From positions 1 to 7,454 of the forward strand of contig CAZQXC010000125.1 of assembly GCA_964597075.1 (NCBI GenBank): a DNA stretch of 7,454 nt. The letters are read 5' to 3'. The position numbers and the translations under genes are program-made. This stretch comes from UBA2336 sp964597075 (lineage in GTDB: Bacteria; Bacteroidota; Bacteroidia; Cytophagales; Cyclobacteriaceae). Position 1 is the stretch's first letter, and each line of letters begins with the position of its first letter. Below, piece by piece: positions 1-6,348 of the stretch. Under the pieces are notes generated by a model. It saw only the letters and a list, made by a program, of their open reading frames with translations, was not told the DNA's origin and made no database searches.

Positions 1-14
1 CTATTTTAGGCTGG

Positions 15-45
15 TTTGGCTGAACCGTATATTATCCTATTTTTG
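15..45 (+). promoter_or_regulatory. Bacteroidota-type promoter for sucD
   Basis: A TTTG at 15-18 is followed after exactly 19 bases by TATTTTTG at 38-45. This matches the Bacteroidota primary-sigma consensus TTTG(-33)/TAnnTTTG(-7) at both elements with the usual spacing. Transcription would start near base 50-53, giving a leader of only about 15-18 bases before the ATG at 68. It implies that sucD can be transcribed on its own and not only from an upstream gene. The elements are seen directly; promoter activity is inferred. Confidence 0.65.
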
Positions 46-67
46 TGATCATCAAAATTGCACCTCC

Positions 68-943
68 ATGAGCGTATTGGTAAATAAAAATTCCAGGGTA
101 ATAGTTCAGGGTTTTACAGGTTCTGAAGGCACCTTTCATGCCGGCCAAATGATTGAGTATGGAACGAATGTAGTGGGAGGAGTTACTCCGGCAAAGGGAG
201 GTACAGAGCACCTTGGTCGCCCGGTCTTTAACACAGTTCAGGAGGCTGTTCAAAAAACTGGTGCTGATGTTTCTATCATTTTTGTTCCTCCAGCCTTTGC
301 GGCCGATGCAATAATGGAAGCAGCTGATGCTGGAATAAAGGTGATAATCACGATCACTGAGGGAATACCGGTTAAGGATATGATGATTGCCAAACAGTAT
401 ATCAAGAACAAAGATATTGTATTGGTTGGACCAAACTGCCCGGGTGTAATTACCCCGGGAGAAGCAAAGGTTGGTATTATGCCGGGCTTTGTGTTTAAGA
501 AAGGTCGTGTGGGTGTAGTATCAAAGTCGGGAACATTGACGTATGAAGCAGCCGATCAAATTGTAAAGGCTGGCTTGGGTGTTTCAACGGCTATAGGTAT
601 TGGTGGAGACCCGATTATTGGAACACCAACAAAAGAAGCTGTTGAGTTATTGATGAATGATCCGGAAACCGATGCGATCGTAATGATTGGAGAAATTGGT
701 GGAAATTATGAACCGGTTGCTGCGCGGTGGATCAAAGAAGGGGGTAATAAAAAACCGGTAATTGGATTTATTGCTGGTCAGACGGCCCCTCCGGGTAGAA
801 GGATGGGACATGCAGGTGCCATCATTGGAGGCGCGGATGATACAGCAGCAGCTAAGATGAAAATTATGCGTGAATGCGGTATTCACGTAGTTGAATCACC
901 CGCTGACATTGGGGAAACTGTTCTTAAGGTTCTTAAGAAATAG
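68..943 (+). CDS. sucD: Succinyl-CoA synthetase (ADP/GDP-forming) alpha subunit
   Basis: This TCA-cycle enzyme subunit, paired with SucC, interconverts succinyl-CoA and succinate with substrate-level phosphorylation in the cytoplasm. The 291-residue protein aligns along its whole length with E. coli SucD (289 residues) as I remember it. The N-terminal CoA-binding Rossmann domain starts with GFTGSEGTFHA (residues 15-25). The motif GPNCPGVITPGE (121-132) follows, then SKSGTLTYE (152-160) and the ligase domain with GIGGDP (177-182). The phosphohistidine is H248 in RRMGHAGAI. No strong Shine-Dalgarno precedes the ATG, as is normal in Bacteroidota, but a good promoter lies 22 bases upstream. sucC is not adjacent on the downstream side; whether it lies upstream is outside the window. 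The gene converges on the small minus-strand gene with only 8 bases between the stop codons and no clear terminator. The identification is secure. Confidence 0.97.
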   Translation: MSVLVNKNSRVIVQGFTGSEGTFHAGQMIEYGTNVVGGVTPAKGGTEHLGRPVFNTVQEAVQKTGADVSIIFVPPAFAADAIMEAADAGIKVIITITEGIPVKDMMIAKQYIKNKDIVLVGPNCPGVITPGEAKVGIMPGFVFKKGRVGVVSKSGTLTYEAADQIVKAGLGVSTAIGIGGDPIIGTPTKEAVELLMNDPETDAIVMIGEIGGNYEPVAARWIKEGGNKKPVIGFIAGQTAPPGRRMGHAGAIIGGADDTAAAKMKIMRECGIHVVESPADIGETVLKVLKK

Positions 944-951
944 ATATTGAT

Positions 952-1203
952 TTAGAAGGAAGATCTGAATTCCCTTTCCAAATAATTATTGAATTCGCTA
1001 ACGCTGGCAAAGGTTTTTATTTTTTCAGGATGCAACTCCATATTGTCATTTTGAAAAATAACTTCCGCACAGAAATCTCTTAATAAGAATAGATAGGCCT
1101 TCCTGCCGTTTTTAATACGGGTACCTAACATGGTTCCTTTATCGCGTAAAGCGGTAATTTTACTTTTGGCTGACAGGCACCTGAAATACAATTTTCTAAA
1201 CAT
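952..1203 (-). CDS. Small conserved-looking protein of unknown function (83 aa)
   Basis: I do not recognise a named family. The protein has 83 residues and is basic at the N-terminus (about residues 1-35, rich in K and R). A predicted beta-rich core includes AYLFLLRDFCAEVIFQ, and the C-terminal helix reads SEFNNYLEREF. The layout is a short helix, a G-T-x-x-x-x-R strand, a hydrophobic strand with an F-x-A-E-V-I-F element, and a closing I-K-T-F plus helix. It resembles small uncharacterised Bacteroidota proteins that I recall only in outline, so this is a weak memory and not a match. There is no signal peptide or membrane segment. Support for a real gene comes from a TATTTTTG box 26 bases upstream of the ATG, the protein-like composition, and the tight convergence with sucD. 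It lies 241 bases downstream of phoH and probably has its own transcript. Confidence 0.7.
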   Translation of the reverse strand: MFRKLYFRCLSAKSKITALRDKGTMLGTRIKNGRKAYLFLLRDFCAEVIFQNDNMELHPEKIKTFASVSEFNNYLEREFRSSF

Positions 1204-1229
1204 GGGCTTCTTTTTTTCTGATTACACGT

Positions 1230-1260
1230 CAAAAATAGACAGCGGGTTTATGGTGTCATA
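1230..1260 (-). promoter_or_regulatory. Probable promoter for the 83-aa gene
   Basis: Read on the minus strand, TATG (1260-1257) is followed after 19 bases by TATTTTTG (1237-1230). This is a full match to the Bacteroidota -7 box TAnnTTTG and a three-of-four match to the -33 TTTG. The predicted transcript starts near 1222-1225, about 20 bases before the ATG at 1203. This supports separate expression of the small gene from phoH. Confidence 0.5.
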
Positions 1261-1263
1261 ACC

Positions 1264-1306
1264 GGCTGCTTTTCAGCCACGTTAAGGATTACGTGGAATT
1301 GCTGAA
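1264..1306. other. Intergenic cluster of inverted repeats (potential RNA structure or binding site)
   Basis: Three perfect short inverted repeats interlock here. GGCTG (1264-1268) pairs with CAGCC (1274-1278). CCACGT (1277-1282) pairs with ACGTGG (1291-1296). TTCAGC (1272-1277) pairs with GCTGAA (1301-1306) and encloses the second. The first hairpin is mutually exclusive with the other two, so alternative foldings are possible. There is no T tract after it on either strand, so it is not a standard intrinsic terminator. It sits between the end of phoH and the promoter of the 83-aa gene, in an otherwise gene-free 241-base stretch. It may be a 3' end structure of the phoH transcript or an operator; neither is proven. 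Confidence 0.35.
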
Positions 1307-1444
1307 AGTTTATGGATTGCCCACAGACAACTGAAAAATATTACACCCTGTTTTTAAGGGTTATTGCAAAGATTTAACAAATGAGGCTACTGAGAGCCGG
1401 AATGGTTTAAGATGGCTTAGAATCTTGCGTTGAGCGAAAATCGC

Positions 1445-2788
1445 TTATAACAGGTTATTTGCCAGGTTAGCCAATTCCGAACGCTCCCCTTTTTCAAGGG
1501 TAATGTGGGCATACAGTTCATTTCCTTTTAACCGGTCTATAAGGTAGGACAGCCCATTACTTTGTGCATCCAGGTAAGGGGTATCAATCTGGTAGATATC
1601 CCCTGTGAAAATAATTTTGGTGTTTTCACCAGCCCGGGTAATGATGGTTTTCACCTCGTGGGGTGTCAGGTTCTGCGCCTCATCAACAATAAAGCAAATA
1701 TTGGAGAGGCTTCTTCCACGAATGTACGCCAGGGGTGTAATCACCAATTTTTCCATATTTACCATTTCCGTGATTTTGGAATACTCCTTATCTGTTTCAT
1801 TGTATTGATTCTGTATGAATTTAAGGTTATCCCATAGGGGTTCCATGTAGGGGTTCAGTTTCGATTTAATATCGCCTGGTAAATACCCGATATCTTTGTT
1901 GCTCAGGGGTACAATAGGTCGTGCCAGATAAATCTGTTTGAACTCACGCTTCTGCTCCAACGAAGCCGCCAAAGCAATAAGTGTTTTTCCTGTGCCGGCA
2001 ATGCCTTGAAGTGAAACTAATTTAACATCTGGTTTGAGAAGAGCGTGAATGGCAAAGGTTTGTTCCGCATTACGAGGCTTAACACCATAAATTGACCTTT
2101 TCTCCACCTGCTCTACCATTTCGTTAAAGGGGTTGTAGTAGGCCAGTACCGATTTTTTTCCACTCTTTAGAATATAGTAATGATTCTTTTCGGGTTTTAT
2201 TTTTCCCAGAATATCACCAGGAGGACAATAGCCCTTCTCATAAATCAAATTAATAGCATTGGTATCAACATCCTCAATCACTGTATTGCCGGAATAGAGA
2301 GATGAGATATTTTGAACTTTTCCAGTGGTATAATCCTCGGCATGAAGGCCCAATGCTTTGGCCTTCAATCGCAGGTTAACATCCTTGGACACCAAAACGA
2401 CTTTTCTTCCCTTCTCTTCTTTCTGTAGCAACAAGGCAGAATTTAATATGCGGTGGTCAGGCTTGTCTTCATTAAATACCCGGTTGGCATCCAGGGTGCC
2501 ATTGCCACCGGTATCCATAACCACTTTAAAATCGCCTTTTCCTTTTCCATTGATAGGGTTCCAATGGTGAAGCATTTGATCTTTGGCGATTTTATCGATG
2601 AGCCTGATAAACTCCCGGGCTTCGAAGTTTTTGGTATCATTTCCCTTCTTGAAGTTATCCAGTTCTTCCAGCACGGTTATGGGTATACCTACATCATGCT
2701 CATCGAAATTAAGTATAGAGTTGTGTTCATAAATAATTACAGAAGTATCCAGAACGAATATCTTCTTTTCCTTTTTTGCTTTTGACAT
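1445..2788 (-). CDS. PIN-PhoH family protein (predicted RNase/RNA helicase-type ATPase)
   Basis: This is a two-domain cytoplasmic protein of 447 residues. The N-terminal PIN nuclease domain (about 9-155) shows FVLDTSVII with D14, LEELD with E41 and D44, D111 in PDHRILN and D136 in SKDVNLR, which together form the expected acidic metal site. The C-terminal PhoH ATPase domain (about 235-447) has Walker A GIAGTGKT (262-269), ARPIVP (289-294), Walker B FIVDEAQN (366-373), the TGD sensor (395-397) and the terminal R436-S437 motif. In studied PhoH2 proteins this architecture gives sequence-dependent RNA unwinding and cleavage. I chose the ATG at 2788; a TTG nine bases upstream would add MLS but is less likely. 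No antitoxin-like small gene is fused or overlapping upstream, unlike mycobacterial PhoAT-PhoH2. A 129-base gap separates it from the upstream AlbA_2 gene. The family call is very secure; the physiological role is not known from the sequence. Confidence 0.94.
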   Translation of the reverse strand: MSKAKKEKKIFVLDTSVIIYEHNSILNFDEHDVGIPITVLEELDNFKKGNDTKNFEAREFIRLIDKIAKDQMLHHWNPINGKGKGDFKVVMDTGGNGTLDANRVFNEDKPDHRILNSALLLQKEEKGRKVVLVSKDVNLRLKAKALGLHAEDYTTGKVQNISSLYSGNTVIEDVDTNAINLIYEKGYCPPGDILGKIKPEKNHYYILKSGKKSVLAYYNPFNEMVEQVEKRSIYGVKPRNAEQTFAIHALLKPDVKLVSLQGIAGTGKTLIALAASLEQKREFKQIYLARPIVPLSNKDIGYLPGDIKSKLNPYMEPLWDNLKFIQNQYNETDKEYSKITEMVNMEKLVITPLAYIRGRSLSNICFIVDEAQNLTPHEVKTIITRAGENTKIIFTGDIYQIDTPYLDAQSNGLSYLIDRLKGNELYAHITLEKGERSELANLANNLL

Positions 2789-2830
2789 GCTTAACAAAGA
2801 ACTTGGTTGGCGAAATAAACAAAATCCTTC

Positions 2831-2894
2831 GTAATGCTGAAAGAGTTTTGAAAGTGAAATTTTTTAATACCTTTATAATCCCTTTTAGCATTAC
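2831..2894. repeat. 13-base inverted repeat between the AlbA_2 gene and phoH
   Basis: GTAATGCTGAAAG (2831-2843) and CTTTTAGCATTAC (2882-2894) are inverted copies separated by 38 AT-rich bases. The outer 8 bases (GTAATGCT/AGCATTAC) are perfect. One inner position is a G-T pair on the plus strand and an A-C mismatch on the minus strand, and four more matches follow. It lies 24 bases after the AlbA_2 stop and 42 bases before the phoH ATG. No T run follows the second arm on the transcribed (minus) strand, so it does not look like an intrinsic terminator. It could be an attenuating or processing hairpin in a readthrough transcript, or a paired operator for phoH. I found no TAnnTTTG promoter box for phoH in this gap. 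Confidence 0.45.
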
Positions 2895-2917
2895 TAAATT
2901 GTTAACAGGCTACATCA

Positions 2918-3583
2918 TCAAAGAGTATATTGATCGCCCTTTTCGTGAGGTTCTATCTTAAGAACATTTGCAAGCACGAGTTGAACAAGAATGGAAGAAG
3001 CCCGGTGGTAGCCAATACCGGTAAGGTTGATGAATTCGGCAAGTGTAATGGACTTGAATTTATCGAGGTGACGAAAAAGTTTACGCTCATGCTCACCATA
3101 GGTAAATTGCACGTCATGTTGTTTTGCCTTGAGGTGGATAATTTGCTGAATCTCCCTGCTGGCCTTTATACTTTTGTCATTTGTCCGTATAAAGCATCCT
3201 TTTTTCCATCTGCTCAAACGTAAGAAATAGGGTTTTCGTTTGCCAGGAAGCACCTGTAAGGAGATGACGTAACGACCTGCCGACAGAGAGATAATTTCAT
3301 TCTTGTAGTTAATGAAGGGTCGGCTAAGCTTTCTAACGGCTTTTTGAACAACAAACAGCTCCTCATCCGGAAACTTAACACCGGGTACACTGCCATCGTC
3401 TGAAACCCCAATTAATACTGTACCTCCATTACTGTTGGCAAAGGCAATCATTTCACGAACAATTTTTTCTGGATGGGTCGCCTTTCGCTTAAACTCAAGT
3501 TGATCTCCTTCACCCTTGGCAACCAGCGCGTAGAGCGTCTTCAGTTTTTTATTATCTACCCCGACTCCCTCCGAATGCCGCAT
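2918..3583 (-). CDS. AlbA_2 (Schlafen-type) domain protein with C-terminal helix-turn-helix-like region
   Basis: This is a predicted nucleic-acid-binding protein of 221 residues. The AlbA_2 domain covers about residues 14-140. It shows the entry motif GEGDQLEFKRK (24-34), then VREMIAFANSNGGTVLIGVSDDG (42-64), which is the family signature, and a G-K-R-K-P-Y-F-L segment with F-I-R-T-N near 115-136. The C-terminal part (about 155-221) reads like a winged helix: LFRHLDKF, then an SITLAEFINLTGIGYHRASS helix-turn-helix, then VLKIE. Proteins of this type are often called ATP-binding or transcriptional regulators; related Schlafen proteins bind or cut RNA. The start is uncertain because six in-frame ATGs occur at 3583-3616, inside the end of the AAA+ gene. 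I take the last one (3583), which gives a 32-base overlap and suggests translational coupling. The target and function are unknown. Confidence 0.87.
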   Translation of the reverse strand: MRHSEGVGVDNKKLKTLYALVAKGEGDQLEFKRKATHPEKIVREMIAFANSNGGTVLIGVSDDGSVPGVKFPDEELFVVQKAVRKLSRPFINYKNEIISLSAGRYVISLQVLPGKRKPYFLRLSRWKKGCFIRTNDKSIKASREIQQIIHLKAKQHDVQFTYGEHERKLFRHLDKFKSITLAEFINLTGIGYHRASSILVQLVLANVLKIEPHEKGDQYTL

Positions 3584-5081
3584 CGTCATCTTCATCGGTT
3601 TCATCGTTATCATCATTAGTGGGTAGGTTAAACATGGAACTTAATAAATCTTTGAACTGGTGTCCACCAGTGAGGTGATGTTTGCTGATTAAACTATACT
3701 CGGCTAATCCGTGAAGGGCGAATTCCATCAAGAACAGCTGAAGTGGCATAGGTTGATTAGGATGGAATTCTTGTACAAGCCCCTTTAAGCCTGGGATTGT
3801 TTTGAGTAATTTTTCGTATTCTTTTTCATTAACCTCATGCAGTAGATCTACTTTGTTTCCTTCACCAAACCAATCGGTAATCGTTTTATATGGGCTTTTA
3901 TCTTTTTGTTTTCTGAATTTTTCAGGGTCAGGAAAATAATTGACAAACAGCGAACGAATGGCCTTGCCAATAAGATTTTGCGCTACAATGCCAGGACCTT
4001 CCTGCTCACCTTCGTAGACCAACTCAACCTTGCCGGTTATAGAGGGTATTACACTGGACAGATCGGAGATGCGAATATGTGTTTTCGTTTCCTGATTAAT
4101 CAGTGCCCTGCGCTCGGCAGATGCTACGAGGGTTTCATAAGCGGAAATGGTTAGTCGTGCAGAAACTCCACTTTTTGAATCTATAAATTCACTTTTTCGC
4201 GCCTCGAATGCAATTTGTTCAACCAGATCTTTAGCAAGTTCATGAACGATAACTAACTTCTGTTGATCTTCTTTTACGTTTGCCTCCTGTTGCGTTATGT
4301 GTTTTCCGATCTCAATAGTTTTTGGATAGTGAGTAATAATCTGGCTGTCGATTCTATCTTTAAGCGGGGTAACGATACTACCGCGGTTTGTATAGTCTTC
4401 CGGATTGGCTGTAAAAACAAACTGAAGGTCTAACGGAAGGCGAATTTTAAATCCACGAATTTGAATATCACCTTCTTGCAAGATGTTGAAGAGCGCTACT
4501 TGAATTCTGGCTTGCAAATCAGGCAATTCATTTATAACGAAGATTCCGCGATGTGATCGGGGAATCAAACCAAAATGTATTACCCGCTCATCGGAATAGG
4601 GTAGCTTGAGTGTAGCTGCTTTTATCGGATCAACATCACCAATAAGGTCGGCAATGGACACATCGGGGGTGGCAAGTTTTTCCGTATAGCGATCGTGACG
4701 ATGGATCCAGGAAACAGGTGTCTCGTCACCTAGTTCGTTAACTTTATCAAGGCTATACCGGGATATCGGTTGCAACGGATCGTCATTCAATTCTGAACCT
4801 TCAACCACAGGTATATATTCATCCAGAAGGTTAATCATTAACCGGGCAATACGTGTTTTGGCCTGCCCGCGTAGCCCCAATAAGTTGATATTATGCTCCG
4901 CTAAGATGGCTCTTTCCAGATCCGGGATTACTGTTTCTTCATACCCCCAAATGCCACTGAATACGGGTTCTTTTTTTCTTTTCTTGTCAATCAGGTTAGC
5001 GCGTAATTCCTCCTTGACTGATCGAGAGGTATAGCCAGACTCCTTTAATTGTTTAATTGTATTAATCTTATTTCTATCCAT
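3552..5081 (-). CDS. MoxR/Mg-chelatase-like AAA+ ATPase
   Basis: This is a predicted cytoplasmic AAA+ ATPase of 509 residues in the MoxR/ChlI-like group. It is likely to work with the VWA protein encoded immediately upstream, as in RavA-ViaA, NorQ-NorD or CbbQ-CbbO pairs. Visible parts are: SGIWGYEETVIPDL (42-55) before the core; Walker A GLRGQAKT (69-76); Walker B FVINELPDL (181-189); the ChlI-like insert LQEGDIQIRG (201-210); sensor 1 TANPEDYT (224-231); the arginine-finger stretch PLKDRID (239-245); and sensor 2 SGVSARLTISAY (304-315). Two usual residues differ: A74 replaces the last Walker A glycine and N184 replaces the Walker B aspartate, while E185 is kept. A long C-terminal region (about 350-485) has no domain I can name, and the protein ends in the acidic tail DDNDETDEDDD. 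The start is the ATG at 5081, 13 bases after the VWA stop, with AGGA upstream. An extension to 5207 would overlap the VWA gene and is rejected. The specific substrate is unknown. Confidence 0.92.
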   Translation of the reverse strand: MDRNKINTIKQLKESGYTSRSVKEELRANLIDKKRKKEPVFSGIWGYEETVIPDLERAILAEHNINLLGLRGQAKTRIARLMINLLDEYIPVVEGSELNDDPLQPISRYSLDKVNELGDETPVSWIHRHDRYTEKLATPDVSIADLIGDVDPIKAATLKLPYSDERVIHFGLIPRSHRGIFVINELPDLQARIQVALFNILQEGDIQIRGFKIRLPLDLQFVFTANPEDYTNRGSIVTPLKDRIDSQIITHYPKTIEIGKHITQQEANVKEDQQKLVIVHELAKDLVEQIAFEARKSEFIDSKSGVSARLTISAYETLVASAERRALINQETKTHIRISDLSSVIPSITGKVELVYEGEQEGPGIVAQNLIGKAIRSLFVNYFPDPEKFRKQKDKSPYKTITDWFGEGNKVDLLHEVNEKEYEKLLKTIPGLKGLVQEFHPNQPMPLQLFLMEFALHGLAEYSLISKHHLTGGHQFKDLLSSMFNLPTNDDNDETDEDDDAAFGGSRGR

Positions 5082-5094
5082 AGCTGATTCTATC

Positions 5095-6192
5095 CTAGTA
5101 ATTCTTTCTTCGGTTTTTATTAAAATCTTCAAATACAAGATTGCCCAAACCTTGTAATCCACTGTAGTAGGCGTTGCCTTTATTTGTTTTTGTGAACTCC
5201 CGTACAAAGGCTTTCAGATAAGCATCGGTAGCCAGCATAAAGGTGGTAACGGGTATTTTTAGTTTTCGTAATTGACTCGCCAGGGTAAGTGTTTTACCTA
5301 GTATTTTATGATCAAGACCAAAACTGTTTTTATAATATTTAATGCCTTGCTTGATGCAGGTTGGTTTTCCATCGGTGATCATGAAAATTTGTTTGTTCGG
5401 GTTCTTTCTTCGCCTTAGTATATCCATTGATAGTTCCAACCCCGCTACTGTATTCGTGTGGTAAGGACCAACCTGCAGGTAAGGAAGATCTTTGATTTCA
5501 ATTTGCCAGGCGTCATCCCCGAAGACAATTATATCCAGCGTATCCTTTGGATATTTTTTAGTGATCAGTTCCGATAATGCCATAGCAACCTTTTTCGCTG
5601 GAGTAATTCTGTCCTCACCATAAAGAATCATGGAGTGGGATATATCGATCATCAGAACGGTGGACGTTTGCGATTTATATTCACTTTCAATTACCTCTAA
5701 ATCATCTTCTGTCATGAAGAAGTTATCTAATCCATGATTGATCTGGGCATTCCTGAGTGAATCGGTTATCGATATCTGCTCCAACGTATCACCGAATTCG
5801 TAATCTCTTCGCTCAGTAGTTTGTTCATCACCACGGCCACTGTGAAAGGTGCTGTGATCTCCGCCTTTGGTTTTCTTTAACTTACCAAAAATTTCCTCGA
5901 GCGCTGACTTGCGAATATTCTGTTCACTACGGGCTTTGAGTGTGAGTTCGCCATTGGGACCCTTGTCATCAATATAGCCTTCACGTTTAAGCTGTTCAAT
6001 AAAGTCACCTATACCATAGTTATCCGTAGTTAACGTGTATTGTTTATCCAGCTCAGTAAGCCATTGCAGGGCTTCTGCGACATTGCCAGAAGTAATCAGT
6101 GCTAATTGCATGAAAATTTTAAGCAACCGTTCGAAGTCACTTTTGGCTTTTTCAGGAGGAGGGGTATACTGACTGAATCGGTAGCCTAACAT
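5095..6192 (-). CDS. VWA (von Willebrand factor A) domain protein, partner of the adjacent AAA+ ATPase
   Basis: The 365-residue cytoplasmic-looking protein has no signal peptide or membrane segment. Residues 1-105 look mostly helical and carry a winged-helix-like stretch near 55-85. A flexible linker with GDHSTFHSGRGDE (111-123) follows. The VWA domain covers about 175-350. Its metal-ion-dependent adhesion site is complete: D183-x-S185-x-S187 in MIDISHSM, a threonine at T246 or T248 in YHTNTVAG, and D274 in MITDGKP. Intracellular VWA proteins beside MoxR-type ATPases act as adaptors that dock the ATPase to a client enzyme, for example in metal insertion or complex activation. This gene is first in the minus-strand unit and is followed after 13 bases by the AAA+ gene. 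It is divergent from the lipoprotein gene over a 156-base spacer, in which I see no convincing minus-strand TAnnTTTG box. The domain call is secure; the client is unknown. Confidence 0.92.
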   Translation of the reverse strand: MLGYRFSQYTPPPEKAKSDFERLLKIFMQLALITSGNVAEALQWLTELDKQYTLTTDNYGIGDFIEQLKREGYIDDKGPNGELTLKARSEQNIRKSALEEIFGKLKKTKGGDHSTFHSGRGDEQTTERRDYEFGDTLEQISITDSLRNAQINHGLDNFFMTEDDLEVIESEYKSQTSTVLMIDISHSMILYGEDRITPAKKVAMALSELITKKYPKDTLDIIVFGDDAWQIEIKDLPYLQVGPYHTNTVAGLELSMDILRRRKNPNKQIFMITDGKPTCIKQGIKYYKNSFGLDHKILGKTLTLASQLRKLKIPVTTFMLATDAYLKAFVREFTKTNKGNAYYSGLQGLGNLVFEDFNKNRRKNY

Positions 6193-6317
6193 AGCGTTGG
6201 TGAAAGATTCCTATTCTAACCCCAAATTCGGGGATTCTGTTTCTGATTCTGGGTTTAATTTTTGAACCTACGTAATATATTCCGCGTTTATTAAAATATT
6301 TTCAGGGGCGAATAGCC

Positions 6318-6325
6318 TACTTTTG
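6318..6325 (+). promoter_or_regulatory. Possible -7 box for the small lipoprotein gene
   Basis: TACTTTTG matches the Bacteroidota -7 consensus TAnnTTTG and ends 23 bases before the ATG at 6349. This is the same position relative to the start codon as the boxes of sucD, the 83-aa gene and the hydroxylase gene. There is no recognisable TTTG at the -33 position, so the call rests on one element and its placement. The rest of the 6193-6348 spacer holds a CCCC-N6-GGGG inverted repeat (6220-6233) and two copies of GATTCTG (6233-6239 and 6245-6251) of unknown meaning. Confidence 0.4.
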
Positions 6326-6348
6326 ATCATCATTTAACAATACGTGCT

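Noticed and set aside
921..939. Perfect 8-base palindrome TTCTTAAG/CTTAAGAA at the end of sucD, possible terminator
   Set aside because: It lies inside the coding sequence and results from two identical VLK codon triplets. It is AT-rich with no T tract after it.
1345..1361. ACCCT-N7-AGGGT hairpin as a phoH terminator
   Set aside because: The stem is only five bases and the T-rich stretch on the minus strand is broken and offset; too weak to call.
1312..1377. Possible 21-aa plus-strand open frame in the phoH/83-aa intergenic region
   Set aside because: It has no promoter box or conserved feature and is of a length expected by chance.
1431..1447. Seven-base hairpin (AGCGA-AAA-TCGCT core) at the phoH stop codon
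   Set aside because: It is short, overlaps the stop codon and is not followed by a T tract on the minus strand.
2786..2797. TTG start at 2797 for the PIN-PhoH gene
   Set aside because: An ATG lies nine bases downstream at 2788 and keeps the complete PIN domain; TTG is a rarer start.
2776..2961. Plus-strand 61-aa open frame across the AlbA_2/phoH gap, and other plus-strand frames inside minus-strand genes
   Set aside because: They overlap well-supported genes on the other strand and have no promoter, recognisable domain or protein-like pattern.
1445..3583. PhoH plus AlbA_2 as a toxin-antitoxin pair like PhoAT-PhoH2
   Set aside because: The upstream gene is far larger than a PhoAT-type antitoxin, does not overlap phoH, and lies 129 bases away.
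5082..5207. Upstream extension of the AAA+ gene to 5207
   Set aside because: The extra 42 residues overlap the end of the VWA gene in another frame. The ATG at 5081, 13 bases after the VWA stop, gives a normal operon junction.
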